From the NCBI GenBank assembly GCA_020847375.1, contig JADLCB010000003.1:310001-374000 (forward strand): a DNA stretch of 64,000 nt. The letters run 5' to 3'. The stretch is from Phycisphaerales bacterium. Its GTDB lineage: Bacteria; Planctomycetota; Phycisphaerae; Tepidisphaerales; Tepidisphaeraceae. The notes beneath the pieces were generated by a model that had not been told where the DNA came from, did not search any database, and saw only the letters and a program-made list of their open reading frames with translations. Position 1 is the stretch's first letter; each line of letters starts with the position of its first letter. Shown piece after piece: positions 26,010-35,159 of the stretch. The translations under genes were made by a program, and so were the position numbers.

Positions 26010-29000
26010 ATGCGCGAGATTCACACCATGATTAAGCACGAATGGATTGACAGCACGTATCAACCGCGCCAGCGGCGCAGCGGGGCCGTGTTGATTCTGG
26101 TTATTGTTCTGCTGGTGCTGATGGCGCTGATGGGCATTGCGTATCTGGCGAGTGTGCGCAGTGATCGGGCGGCCAGTTCGCAGAATATCATTAATACGCA
26201 GATTGAATTGCTGGTTGATGGGGTGCGGTCGATGGCCAATATCGACATCGAACAGGATATCGCGCCAACCAGCCTCAGTTTTCGTCCGTCCGCCAGTCCG
26301 GAACATTCGTATCAGCACAGCGACAGCATTGTCGATCGTCAGCAGGATTCATATCTGGCAGCGCGAGCGCCGCTGAGTCTGGCGGAACTGGCGATCAACG
26401 ACGCTGATGCGGGGGCGGCGCAACCCGGGGCTGGCTGGGTTGTGCGCTCCGGTTCTGATCTGATGGTCAAGGTTCAATCAGCCGGTGGCGGATTTAATTT
26501 GTCAGCGCCGCTGGTTGCGCCCGATGGTTCGCGATTGGGCGCGGATGTGATCGCCTGGCCGGCCTTGTCGCAGGTTGGCGCGCGGCCGTTCGGGGAGTTG
26601 ATTGCCTCGGCTGGGGGTGGTCAGTCGGTGCGGATGTACAGCGATGGAGGATTGCGGATCGGGTCGCGCGGATCGGGGAATGTAAATGATCTGGATGGTC
26701 GGCGACCGGCGTTTCCGATTGAGGTGATTGCCGGTGGGGCGATCATGCCGGGTTTGCGGCTTTATGACAACAGCGGCCGGCCGATTGATCTGGTGGCGGG
26801 CGATGCCGATGGGGACGGCATTGCCGATGCGCTGCTGTTTGATCTGAACTTCGAGCAGAACGGGGTGAAATATGTGGCAGGGGTGCGCGTGATTGACAAC
26901 AATTCCGCACTGAACCTGACCACGGCTGGTCAGTCGGAACATGACATTACACCCCAGCGGCAGGTCTGGGATTTATTTCCCGGCAATATCGATCTGCTGC
27001 GCCTGATCCAACCAGGTGACAGCCTGGCAGCGCTGCGCAGCCGCATTATCGGCGGCAATGTCAATGCGCTGCCGTCGCAGTTGATTGCCGAAACGCGGGC
27101 ACCGATTGCGGGATTTTCCTATCGTTCCCTAGCCGATCTGTTCTGGATGCACGTGGGCCGGCGCGTGGATCATCCGGGATATATTTTCGCGCCGATCGCG
27201 GGTGTTGGATCATTGCCGGCGGGCGACACAGCGGCTTTGGCACGGCGGTTTGTGGTGGGGAACAATCCCGCGCTGGCACTGGCGGATTCCATTTTGCCCC
27301 ACACCCTGGGTATTAACGTGCTGAACTTGTCGAGGTTGATGCCATATCAACCCAGTGAAGTCAAAGGCTGGTTTGACGATCACTTCAATCCACGCACCGC
27401 GATCTCCGCGCGCGGACTGGTGGTGAGCCGTAATCCGGTCAGCAATGCGACAGTCACCAAGTCATACTGGGACATCGATCAACCAGCCAAGGAATATCCC
27501 AATCTGCAGCCCGCTGATGATCCGCCCAGCGATGGTGATCCGGGTAATGATCATTTGCAGGTCATGCCGCCGTATGAACCGATCAGCGTCAAGGCGGATG
27601 TGAACACGGCTGATTTTGCGACACTATGGCAGGGATACTGGAGTGTGATGGCAAGCGACGCCAAGCAGTCGTATCCATCGGCGCAGGTGTACAACCCGGC
27701 GGCGATGGGATCGCCGGATGGGGCGGGGAGAATGTTTCGTGATGTGGATCGGGTGGATCGCTCGCGCTACGCTGAAGACCCTGATTTGACGCCGGATCAA
27801 CTGGCGCTGGCGACGGTGGGCGTAAACGTGCCGGGGATGGTTCTTTTGCGCAGCGCCCTGGCTGCGGTGAATACCATCGACATGCGCGATGTGGATGACG
27901 AAGCGACCGTGGTCGAGTTTGAACAAAAAGCCAGCGCCCAGGGAGGCAACCGGCGGTTCAGAATTTATGGTTATGAAGCCCAGCCGTTTTTGACCGAGTG
28001 TGTCATTTATAAGAACTTTGCGACGACCGACCAGATCCAACCCGACGGTTCGACCGTGCACCGGGTTGATTATCAAAAGCATGTCGTGGCGATCGAGCTG
28101 TTCAATCCGTATGAGCGCGATTTGAATATCGGCAGTTATGCGCTGGCGCTGATCGATCGACAGAACCAGTGGCCACGCACGTTGCAGGGGCTGATGGACG
28201 AAAATCAGTGGGATACTGCCGTGCGGGCAGCGCTGGGGATTGGTTCAACATCGCCGGTCATGTTGCCAGCGCGGCAGCGGTTGGTGTTGTACAACAATGA
28301 AGATGAGCGTGGCGGTCATCTGACCGAAGCGGACGATCTGCTGAACTCATTACCGGCCGGGGCGCTGCGGGTGCGCGTGCCGGGGTTGGGTCAGGCGGTG
28401 GGGCAGGAATTGGTGATTCTCAAACCGCGGCGACCGGGGCAGTTGCAAGCCGATGAGCTGTTGACCGGCGCGCAGGGGCTGGCTAATCGGGTGCCGGTTG
28501 ATCAGATCGATCTGACTGGGTTTATCTATCCCAGCAACATTTTTGAGGTCGGGCCTAATGGTGAGCTGATCGAGCATTTTCGCAAGTGGTATCACTACGC
28601 CCGTGCCAATGATACCGGCGGTACGGGCTGGACCTGGGTTTTTCCCGGGCGCTACAGCGTTTACCCCAGCGATAAAATCAATCCGCGCTCCGGCGAGGCG
28701 GGTATCAAATTGCGCTATCAGGGGTTTGATGAAGATGGGTCAGATAATCTGCCAGCGCACCAACTGGGGGCAGCGGATACGGGTACAACGAATCTGAAAT
28801 TTTGTATTCCGCTGGGCCTGCCCAATTCCCCCGGGCCGGCGACCAGTGATGGCAGTCCGGTGACATCGCCCCTGCCGGCCGATGTAACGCTGGCGTATCC
28901 ATTTGGCGGTTTTGCCCGCAATGGCGATATTCTGCAGGTTCCGTATATCGGGGCGTATCGTGTCCAATATATGGGTGGGCCTAACCCGCTGGATGCCAGC

Positions 29001-29975
29001 CAGCCGAATCTGCCTCCCAATACACCGGGAGAATTTGCCGAGTTGAATTCGATCAGCATGGACAGCGCATTTGCTGATGATCTGAACAGTAACAATGATG
29101 CGCAGGAACAGGTTGGCCGGTTTGTTCCGCTGATCGATCCGGCGGGGGATGATCCTCATTATCGCTGGGCGGCGGTGTTGCTGGACTATCTGACGGTGCA
29201 AGCGCCGTATGACGATTACATGCCCAATATCAGCAAGGAGGCGTATTGGAGTCTGCTGGAGCGCGCCGGTTGGAAACCCACCGGGATGACGCCAGCCCAG
29301 GAGAACATCTGGCGCAACAATAATCAGCCGACACCGATTGCCAATTTTTATATTTCGCAGGCATCGGCCAATCAGCCGGTGGAAAAACTGATTGGTGTCG
29401 AAGGACTGATTAACCTCAACACCGCCTCGTGGCCGGTGATTGCAACCCTGCCCTTGTTGCCGCCGTCGCTGCAGGGTGCTGACAACAACGGCAATGGCGT
29501 GCCGGATGGTATTGAAGCGCTGGCGCGGTCGATTGTGTATGACCGACAGATACACGGGCCGTATCAAAGTCTGTTTGAATTGAATCGGATTCCCGCCTAT
29601 ACCCATGCGCCGCTGCGTGCGGGTGATGCGTCACTAATTGCCCCGGCATTTGCCGATGCAATGGGATCGTGGCAAAGCACAAATTTCACCCAGGAACATG
29701 GGGATTTGAGCACGGATCCAGCCACCGGCAGCCCCGCAACAGATCATTTGATCGGGACGTTTGAAGATCGGTATCTGATGATGAACCGCATCAGCAATCA
29801 GGTTACGCTGCGCAGCGATTCGTTCACGGTTTATCTGGTTGTGCAGGGCTGGCGCGACGCGGGCACGCCGCAGGCCAGTCTGGTGGCGCAGCGGCGCGAT
29901 GCCTATATTGTGGATCGGACGCACATGACCCGGCTGGATCGGACGATGATCATCCGTAACGTACCGCAGGACTGA
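26010..29975 (+). CDS. Giant GspK-like minor pseudopilin, 1321 aa
   Basis: The N-terminus RRSGAVLILVIVLLVLMALMGIAYL is a GspK-type signal (Gly at -1, no Glu at +5). Helix-hairpin-helix-like NTA segments typical of GspK occur twice: VNTADFATLW near 530 and INLNTASWPVIATLPLL near 1135. Asp-rich calcium-type loops lie near 265 (DADGDGIADALL) and 1157. GspK is normally about 300-350 residues and caps the pseudopilus with I and J; this one is roughly four times longer. ATG at 26028 is an alternative start. It closes the operon. Confidence 0.7.
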   Translation: MREIHTMIKHEWIDSTYQPRQRRSGAVLILVIVLLVLMALMGIAYLASVRSDRAASSQNIINTQIELLVDGVRSMANIDIEQDIAPTSLSFRPSASPEHSYQHSDSIVDRQQDSYLAARAPLSLAELAINDADAGAAQPGAGWVVRSGSDLMVKVQSAGGGFNLSAPLVAPDGSRLGADVIAWPALSQVGARPFGELIASAGGGQSVRMYSDGGLRIGSRGSGNVNDLDGRRPAFPIEVIAGGAIMPGLRLYDNSGRPIDLVAGDADGDGIADALLFDLNFEQNGVKYVAGVRVIDNNSALNLTTAGQSEHDITPQRQVWDLFPGNIDLLRLIQPGDSLAALRSRIIGGNVNALPSQLIAETRAPIAGFSYRSLADLFWMHVGRRVDHPGYIFAPIAGVGSLPAGDTAALARRFVVGNNPALALADSILPHTLGINVLNLSRLMPYQPSEVKGWFDDHFNPRTAISARGLVVSRNPVSNATVTKSYWDIDQPAKEYPNLQPADDPPSDGDPGNDHLQVMPPYEPISVKADVNTADFATLWQGYWSVMASDAKQSYPSAQVYNPAAMGSPDGAGRMFRDVDRVDRSRYAEDPDLTPDQLALATVGVNVPGMVLLRSALAAVNTIDMRDVDDEATVVEFEQKASAQGGNRRFRIYGYEAQPFLTECVIYKNFATTDQIQPDGSTVHRVDYQKHVVAIELFNPYERDLNIGSYALALIDRQNQWPRTLQGLMDENQWDTAVRAALGIGSTSPVMLPARQRLVLYNNEDERGGHLTEADDLLNSLPAGALRVRVPGLGQAVGQELVILKPRRPGQLQADELLTGAQGLANRVPVDQIDLTGFIYPSNIFEVGPNGELIEHFRKWYHYARANDTGGTGWTWVFPGRYSVYPSDKINPRSGEAGIKLRYQGFDEDGSDNLPAHQLGAADTGTTNLKFCIPLGLPNSPGPATSDGSPVTSPLPADVTLAYPFGGFARNGDILQVPYIGAYRVQYMGGPNPLDASQPNLPPNTPGEFAELNSISMDSAFADDLNSNNDAQEQVGRFVPLIDPAGDDPHYRWAAVLLDYLTVQAPYDDYMPNISKEAYWSLLERAGWKPTGMTPAQENIWRNNNQPTPIANFYISQASANQPVEKLIGVEGLINLNTASWPVIATLPLLPPSLQGADNNGNGVPDGIEALARSIVYDRQIHGPYQSLFELNRIPAYTHAPLRAGDASLIAPAFADAMGSWQSTNFTQEHGDLSTDPATGSPATDHLIGTFEDRYLMMNRISNQVTLRSDSFTVYLVVQGWRDAGTPQASLVAQRRDAYIVDRTHMTRLDRTMIIRNVPQD

Positions 29976-30062
29976 CAAAATAACCGTTAATCGCAACGGG
30001 CGGCGCAATGAAATCGGATCGGCTTTAGTCAGCACCGGTTATGCGGTACAGTCAGAAGAAGT

Positions 30063-31211
30063 TTGAGTAAACGAATTGCCATTCTGGGTTCGACCGGTTC
30101 CATCGGCTGCAATGCGCTGGCGGTGATCGAGCATCTGGGTGCGCCGTATCAGGCGGTGGCGCTGAGTGGAAACCGCAATACCGCCAGGCTGGTGGAGCAG
30201 ATTCGTCAGCATCGCCCCAGTGCCGTGGCGGTGCGTGATGATGAGGCGGCCGGCGCGATTGCGCCGCTGGCCGGCGGAGCGGTGTTGTATCGCGGGGCGG
30301 ATGGTCTGGTGGAGATGGTGCAGCGGGATGACATTGATATTGTGCTGGCAGCGATTGTAGGGGCGGCGGGGCTGCCGGCCGTCATGTCGGCCATCCAGGC
30401 CAAAAAAACGATTGCGCTGGCCAACAAGGAAGCGCTGGTGGTGGCCGGGTCGCTGGTAATTCCCGAAGCGAAAAAACGCGGGGTGGAACTGCTGCCGGTT
30501 GATTCGGAACATTCCGCGATTTTTCAGGCCATGCAGGCCGGTCGCCGTGAAGATGTGAAGCGGGTGATCCTGACCGCATCCGGCGGGCCATTCCGCGATT
30601 GGCCGGTTCAGCGCATGCAGCAGGCCACCGTGGATGAGGCGCTGGCACACCCCACCTGGAATATGGGCGGCAAGATTACGATAGATTCTGCCACGATGTT
30701 TAATAAGGGGTTGGAACTGATCGAAGCGTGCTGGCTGTTCGGGTTGCCGCCGTCTAAAATCGAGATTGTGATTCATCCTGAATCAGTGGTTCATTCGATG
30801 GTTGAATTTGTGGATGGATCGGTTTTAGCGCAGCTTTCGCCGCCGGATATGCGCACGCCGATCCAATATGCCCTGACCTGGCCGCATCGGCGGAACGGCA
30901 TCAGCCGGATGCTGGATTTGACCAAAGCGTTCAGCCTGAATTTTGAACCGCCGAATTTTGATAAATTTCCAGCGCTTCGGCTGGCGTATGATGTAGCATG
31001 TATGGGTGGGACGGCGGGCGCGGTGATGAATGCCGCCAACGAAATTGCGGTTTCCGCGTTTTTAGAGGGTAATATCGCATTCGGGCGGATATCGGCGGTG
31101 GTCGCCGATACAATTTCGCAACATCAGCTTCAGGAGCATCCGAGTATGGACGATCTTCTTGAAGCGGACCGCTGGGCGCGAAATCAGGCCAACCTTATTA
31201 TCAGCCAGTAG
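30063..31211 (+). CDS. dxr: 1-deoxy-D-xylulose 5-phosphate reductoisomerase
   Basis: The first committed step of the MEP isoprenoid pathway: NADPH-dependent conversion of DXP to MEP. The N-terminal Rossmann motif is ILGSTGSIGCNAL (residues 7-19); the metal and substrate region NKEALVVAG, PVDSEHSAIFQ and LTASGGPFRDW are intact, as is MGGKITIDSATMFNKGLE. The length (382) is normal. The start is a TTG at 30063 preceded by AGAAGAAG; no ATG fits. rseP follows 60 bases later, an association seen in many bacteria. Confidence 0.95.
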   Translation: MSKRIAILGSTGSIGCNALAVIEHLGAPYQAVALSGNRNTARLVEQIRQHRPSAVAVRDDEAAGAIAPLAGGAVLYRGADGLVEMVQRDDIDIVLAAIVGAAGLPAVMSAIQAKKTIALANKEALVVAGSLVIPEAKKRGVELLPVDSEHSAIFQAMQAGRREDVKRVILTASGGPFRDWPVQRMQQATVDEALAHPTWNMGGKITIDSATMFNKGLELIEACWLFGLPPSKIEIVIHPESVVHSMVEFVDGSVLAQLSPPDMRTPIQYALTWPHRRNGISRMLDLTKAFSLNFEPPNFDKFPALRLAYDVACMGGTAGAVMNAANEIAVSAFLEGNIAFGRISAVVADTISQHQLQEHPSMDDLLEADRWARNQANLIISQ

Positions 31212-31271
31212 CCGACCGGGTTTCTCCAAGGCCGGATGACGGACAAAAAGGATTAACGCAGCGAATCACTC

Positions 31272-33359
31272 ATGGATTTATTCACGATTTGGAGTTTCAT
31301 CCTCCTGGTGTTTGGGTTTGGTTTCGTGGTTTTCTTCCACGAACTAGGCCACTTTTTGGCTGCAAAATGGGCCCACGTCAAGGTGGAACAGTTTGCCGTT
31401 GGCTTCGGTCAGGCGCTGTTTTCCTGGCGCAAGGGCATTGGGGTGCGCTTCGGTTCCACCGCAAAAGAAGCTGAAACGCGCATTCACGACTACATCAATC
31501 AGAAATACGGAAAGACTGATAATCCATCGGGGCGGCAGGTTCGTGAAGCCGAGGAAGACCTGGCACTGGGCGAGACGGAATATCGCATCAACTGGATCCC
31601 GCTGGGTGGTTACGTCAAGATGCTTGGCCAGGATGATCTCAAGGCCAATGCTGAGCAGGATGATCCCCGTGCCTATAACAAAAAAAGCATTGGCGCGCGC
31701 ATGGTGATCGTGTCAGCCGGTGTGGTGATGAACATCATCCTGGCTGCCATTGGGTTCATGGCGATTTTTCTGGTTGGTTTTGACGTACCCGCCCCGGTTG
31801 TGGGGGCGGTCGTGCCGCTATCGCCAGCCCAGTTGACCACGGATGATCAGGGCAATACCCAGCCGCTGCGGGTGGGGGATGAAATCCTGTCGATCAACGG
31901 AACGCGCACACACGATTTCACGAAGATTTTTCTCAGTGCGGCCCTGCTTGGCTCGCACGAGTCGGCCACGCTTGAAGTCAAACATCCCGACGGAAGCATC
32001 CAGCAGCTCCATATTCAACCGCGTAAAGATCGACAGATCGCGACGCAGTTTCTGGAGCTGGGTATCGGACGCGAGTCAATTCGCGAGTTGCGCGGGATGA
32101 AACGCTGGAATGAGCAGTTGGACGACGATGCCAGGATGAATGAGATCCTGCCCCCGGATATGCGGGCGATTCGCCCCGGAGATGTCATCACCGCTGTCAA
32201 CGGTCAGGCGATAACAGACCCGGATCAGCAGTATCCGCTGTTTGATCAGATTCTACAGCAGTCGCAGGGCCAACCTGTCACGCTGGAAGTGCGCGATAGC
32301 CAGGGGGTTCAGCGCAGCGTGCAGATTCAGCCGCAGTTCATGCCGCCTTTTGGGCAGGAACCACTGAATTTTCTGGGTCTGGTGCCGCGTACGCGCATCA
32401 GCACGGTCAGTGAATCTTCGCCGGCGCTGGGTAAGCTGCTGCCGGGCGATGTCATTCTGAAACTGGCGACACCGGATCAGACCATTGCCGATCCCACCGC
32501 GGCTGATCTGATGAAATATCTCAGCCAGGCGGGTAGTCAGGGTCAGGCGATCGATATGATTGTTCTGCGCGGGGCGGACACCGTGACGTTCGATGGTTTG
32601 ACGCCCAACTTGAAAGTTGCGCCAGGACAGTATGGGCTGGGCATTGGTTTGATGTACGACGATCTGCATGCGGTGGCTGCCAGTGTGCTGGAAGATTCAG
32701 CTGCTTCACGGGCGGGAATCGGGGCGCTGGCGCGGATTACCGCGATCAACGATCAGCCTGTTGCCAGCTGGTTTGATGTGCGGCGGCTGGTGCTGCAGGG
32801 TCAAAAGACCGGCAAACTTGAAGTCGCTTGGGTCAATGAAGAAGGTGCTGCCAGTCAGGCTGAGCTGGTGCCGACGGCGGGGGAATATGAACTGGCGAGC
32901 AGTCTGTTGCTCACCCATAATCTGCAACTGGCTGAGCGTCAGATACTGCGACAAGCCAGCAATCCGCTGCAGGCCGCCTGGTGGGGCGTGACCGAGACGC
33001 GCGATTTTATCGTCCAGTTTTATGTGACCATCCGGCGCATGTTCAGCGGCGACATCAGCCCGCGCAACATGATGGGCCCGGTTGGAATCTTCCACGCGGG
33101 CACCAAGATCACCGAGCGCGGATACGACTGGCTGGTCTGGTTTTTAGCGATGATTTCAGCCAATCTGGCGGTGGTGAACTTTCTGCCCATCCCGATCGTG
33201 GATGGCGGGTTATTTACATTTTTAATCCTGGAAAAAATACAGGGCAAACCGCTCAGCGCCCGCACGCAGTCGATCGTGCAGTTTGTCGGGCTGGCGTTGC
33301 TGCTGGGCATTTTCCTGCTGGTGACGTATCAGGACATTACGCGCCTGTTCCAGATATAA
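31272..33359 (+). CDS. rseP: RseP-type site-2 intramembrane zinc protease
   Basis: An M50B protease that cuts transmembrane anti-sigma factors or signal-peptide remnants. The zinc motif HELGH is at residues 23-27 in the first membrane helix, and the second metal site LPIPIVDGG is in the C-terminal helix; NMMGPVGIF precedes it. At 695 residues it is much longer than the usual 450 owing to an insert at about 55-110 and four PDZ-like units, each with a carboxylate-loop-like G-D or I-N pattern (LRVGDEILSING, IRPGDVITAVNG, LLPGDVILKL, LARITAINDQ). It is downstream of dxr. Confidence 0.93.
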   Translation: MDLFTIWSFILLVFGFGFVVFFHELGHFLAAKWAHVKVEQFAVGFGQALFSWRKGIGVRFGSTAKEAETRIHDYINQKYGKTDNPSGRQVREAEEDLALGETEYRINWIPLGGYVKMLGQDDLKANAEQDDPRAYNKKSIGARMVIVSAGVVMNIILAAIGFMAIFLVGFDVPAPVVGAVVPLSPAQLTTDDQGNTQPLRVGDEILSINGTRTHDFTKIFLSAALLGSHESATLEVKHPDGSIQQLHIQPRKDRQIATQFLELGIGRESIRELRGMKRWNEQLDDDARMNEILPPDMRAIRPGDVITAVNGQAITDPDQQYPLFDQILQQSQGQPVTLEVRDSQGVQRSVQIQPQFMPPFGQEPLNFLGLVPRTRISTVSESSPALGKLLPGDVILKLATPDQTIADPTAADLMKYLSQAGSQGQAIDMIVLRGADTVTFDGLTPNLKVAPGQYGLGIGLMYDDLHAVAASVLEDSAASRAGIGALARITAINDQPVASWFDVRRLVLQGQKTGKLEVAWVNEEGAASQAELVPTAGEYELASSLLLTHNLQLAERQILRQASNPLQAAWWGVTETRDFIVQFYVTIRRMFSGDISPRNMMGPVGIFHAGTKITERGYDWLVWFLAMISANLAVVNFLPIPIVDGGLFTFLILEKIQGKPLSARTQSIVQFVGLALLLGIFLLVTYQDITRLFQI

Positions 33360-33546
33360 ACCGATCAGAATAGGGTGGAATGAACGGCAGCAACCGCCAG
33401 CCGATGGGCATTGGCGGGCAAGCTGGCGCTGTTGTGGAATCATCTTGAGCAGAGTGTGCGCTGCCTCCAATCGCGCCGATATCTTCCAGCGCTGGGCGAC
33501 GGGCGAATCGGCATCAAAGATCAAACCACGGTGAGGGTACGACAAC

Positions 33547-33581
33547 AAAAAAACCAGCTCCGCGATGAAGCGGAACTGGTT
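33547..33581 (-). terminator. Terminator of the minus-strand secreted-protein gene
   Basis: AACCAG (33552-33557) pairs with CTGGTT (33576-33581), with an inner TCCGC/GCGGA stem. On the minus strand the hairpin is followed by seven Us (As at 33547-33553). It lies about 65 bases past the stop of the gene ending at 33647. Confidence 0.8.
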
Positions 33582-33646
33582 TGTGTTGGGGCAACCGATG
33601 AGTCGCAGCGAGCAACTTGTTTGGCTGGCGACTGGGTCGGATTGGC

Positions 33647-34378
33647 TTATTGGGCCGGAGCCGGAGCCGGTTCTGTGGCCGGGGCGCCCGCCTCATCTTC
33701 GCTGGCTGGCGGCATGGCGCCACCCATCATGGCTGACATCATCTTCATGCCAAAAGCCTGCATGGCAGCGTCGTAGGAGGCATGTTTGCCTTCCTTGATT
33801 TCAGTCGTGGTTTCCTTGGCAGCCTTGGCCATGGCGGTAAACTGCTGGACGTGCTGGTCGGTCAACGGTTCACCCTGGGTCATCGAGGAGATATCCAACT
33901 TCCACTGGCCGTTGACTCGGACCATTTTCAGCTCATTGGCTTTGGCTTGGGCAGCAGCTTCTTCGTCGGTGAGTTTTGGAGCGCCTTCGGGCCGGGGGGG
34001 CGGAGGCACGCTGATGACCGCGGTATCGCCGGTTTCGACCACCGTCGCCTGATCAACCAAGCCAGCCAGTTTGCTCACATCATCAAAATCATCAGGAATC
34101 TGACCGAATTTCGCCTTGGCCGCTTCGTTCAACGCCTTCATTTCCGTGATCATGTCCACCATGACATCGGCCACTTTGAGTTCCATTTCAGTGCCCGATA
34201 CGGCATCTTTCACCGTCTGCTTGTCTCCGGAAGTGGCTGCTTGAAATAATGTTTTCAGGGCAGCCTTGGGGGTGGAGAGATCTTCAGCCGCCTGCGCCCG
34301 GGCCGGAGCGATAAAAAGCGCTGCGCTGCTGACCAGCGTAACGGCGAGCAGACACTTGAAACTACGCGAAATCATCAT
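33647..34378 (-). CDS. Secreted protein of unknown function
   Basis: The 243-residue product starts MMISRSFKCLLAVTLVSSAALF and has a signal peptide likely cleaved after ARAQA. The mature part has a small alpha-beta domain resembling NTF2-like or DUF4878-type secreted folds (LSTPKAALKTLFQAATSGDK, MVRVNGQWKLDISSM), a proline patch (VPPPPRPEGAP), and an acidic Ala/Pro tail. GAGAAAG eight bases upstream supports the ATG at 34378 over the longer reading frame from 34489. The function is unknown. Confidence 0.6.
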   Translation of the reverse strand: MMISRSFKCLLAVTLVSSAALFIAPARAQAAEDLSTPKAALKTLFQAATSGDKQTVKDAVSGTEMELKVADVMVDMITEMKALNEAAKAKFGQIPDDFDDVSKLAGLVDQATVVETGDTAVISVPPPPRPEGAPKLTDEEAAAQAKANELKMVRVNGQWKLDISSMTQGEPLTDQHVQQFTAMAKAAKETTTEIKEGKHASYDAAMQAFGMKMMSAMMGGAMPPASEDEAGAPATEPAPAPAQ

Positions 34379-34757
34379 GGTCGTACTTTCTCGGCCCATT
34401 CCTATCGGACCGGTTGGGAGAAATCTCAGGATGCTGCGCCACAGCGGCCAGGCACGCGGACAGGGCGAGCCAGCAGCACCTGCTATCAAGAAGGAGCATA
34501 CCTACGCGAAGAAAATTTTGCCATATCCCGATAGGCTGCTCGGCACGGATTGTGAGCGAACCTTTACGATCACGGGCACAGATGGCGTCAAACGGCCTCA
34601 GTAACACAAACGACAGCGAAAGCAGACGATCGACAACCTGCGGTAGGAACTGGTGCGGCTGGCGGGCGAGTGTTTGCGTCAGGCCATATGGCTCGACAGG
34701 GGATACACAACGCTGATGGAACGAGGGTAAAGCTGTCCCGGTATGGTTTTTATCGGA
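34379..34757. other. Interval between the secreted-protein gene and the restriction island
   Basis: About 380 bases without a supported gene. Around 34600-34740 the plus strand can be read with one stop as a short Arg/Leu-rich segment (ELVRLAGECLRQAIW) that looks like decayed coding sequence, but I could not assign a family. It borders the DUF262 remnant and is probably the edge of the inserted island. Confidence 0.3.
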
Positions 34758-35159
34758 CTACGACATCGGCCTACCGCCAATGTCGCCTTTGCTGACCCAA
34801 TCCATCGCCCACTCCAGAAAATCCTGCCGGTTGGCGCTTCCCTTGATGTAGGCGTTCTGGCTGTTGCTGAACTGTTCCTTCACCCTGGTGACAAACGGCC
34901 CGGGGTAGATCGTGTTGTTCAGTTCCTGCGCGTTCAGCGGCACGCCGGCGATGTTGATCGTCTGGAACCACTCTTTTATCTCTGTCTCCGTTCCTTCGTA
35001 CTCATAGATGAGCAGTTTCGATTCGTTGATCTTGTGCTGCTGGTCCTTGGGCACGCTGGTGAAGTTCTTCGGGTTGCCGCCGTCGTGAATCGCGAACTTG
35101 TCGGTGACGAACCGCCCGATGCTGGTAATGCGCTGCTGCCCGTCGAGCACCTCTGCCCA
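34758..35159 (-). pseudogene. Truncated DUF262 (GmrSD-type) gene fragment
   Basis: The translated fragment begins WAEVLDGQQRITSIGRF and continues with WFQTINIAGVPLNAQELNN and a NRQDFLEWAMDWVSKGDI tail. This is the core of the DUF262 family, in which the DGQQR motif is part of the catalytic centre in GmrS-type enzymes. The N-terminal region ahead of the motif is absent and the C-terminus is cut short at SKGDIGGRPMS. It follows the endonuclease stop codon in the same reading frame with no ribosome-binding site, so it reads as a remnant of an earlier defence gene. Confidence 0.75.

Noticed and set aside
34600..34740. Possible decayed reading frame rich in Arg/Leu next to the island
   Set aside because: It contains a stop and matches no family I can name; kept only as a note.
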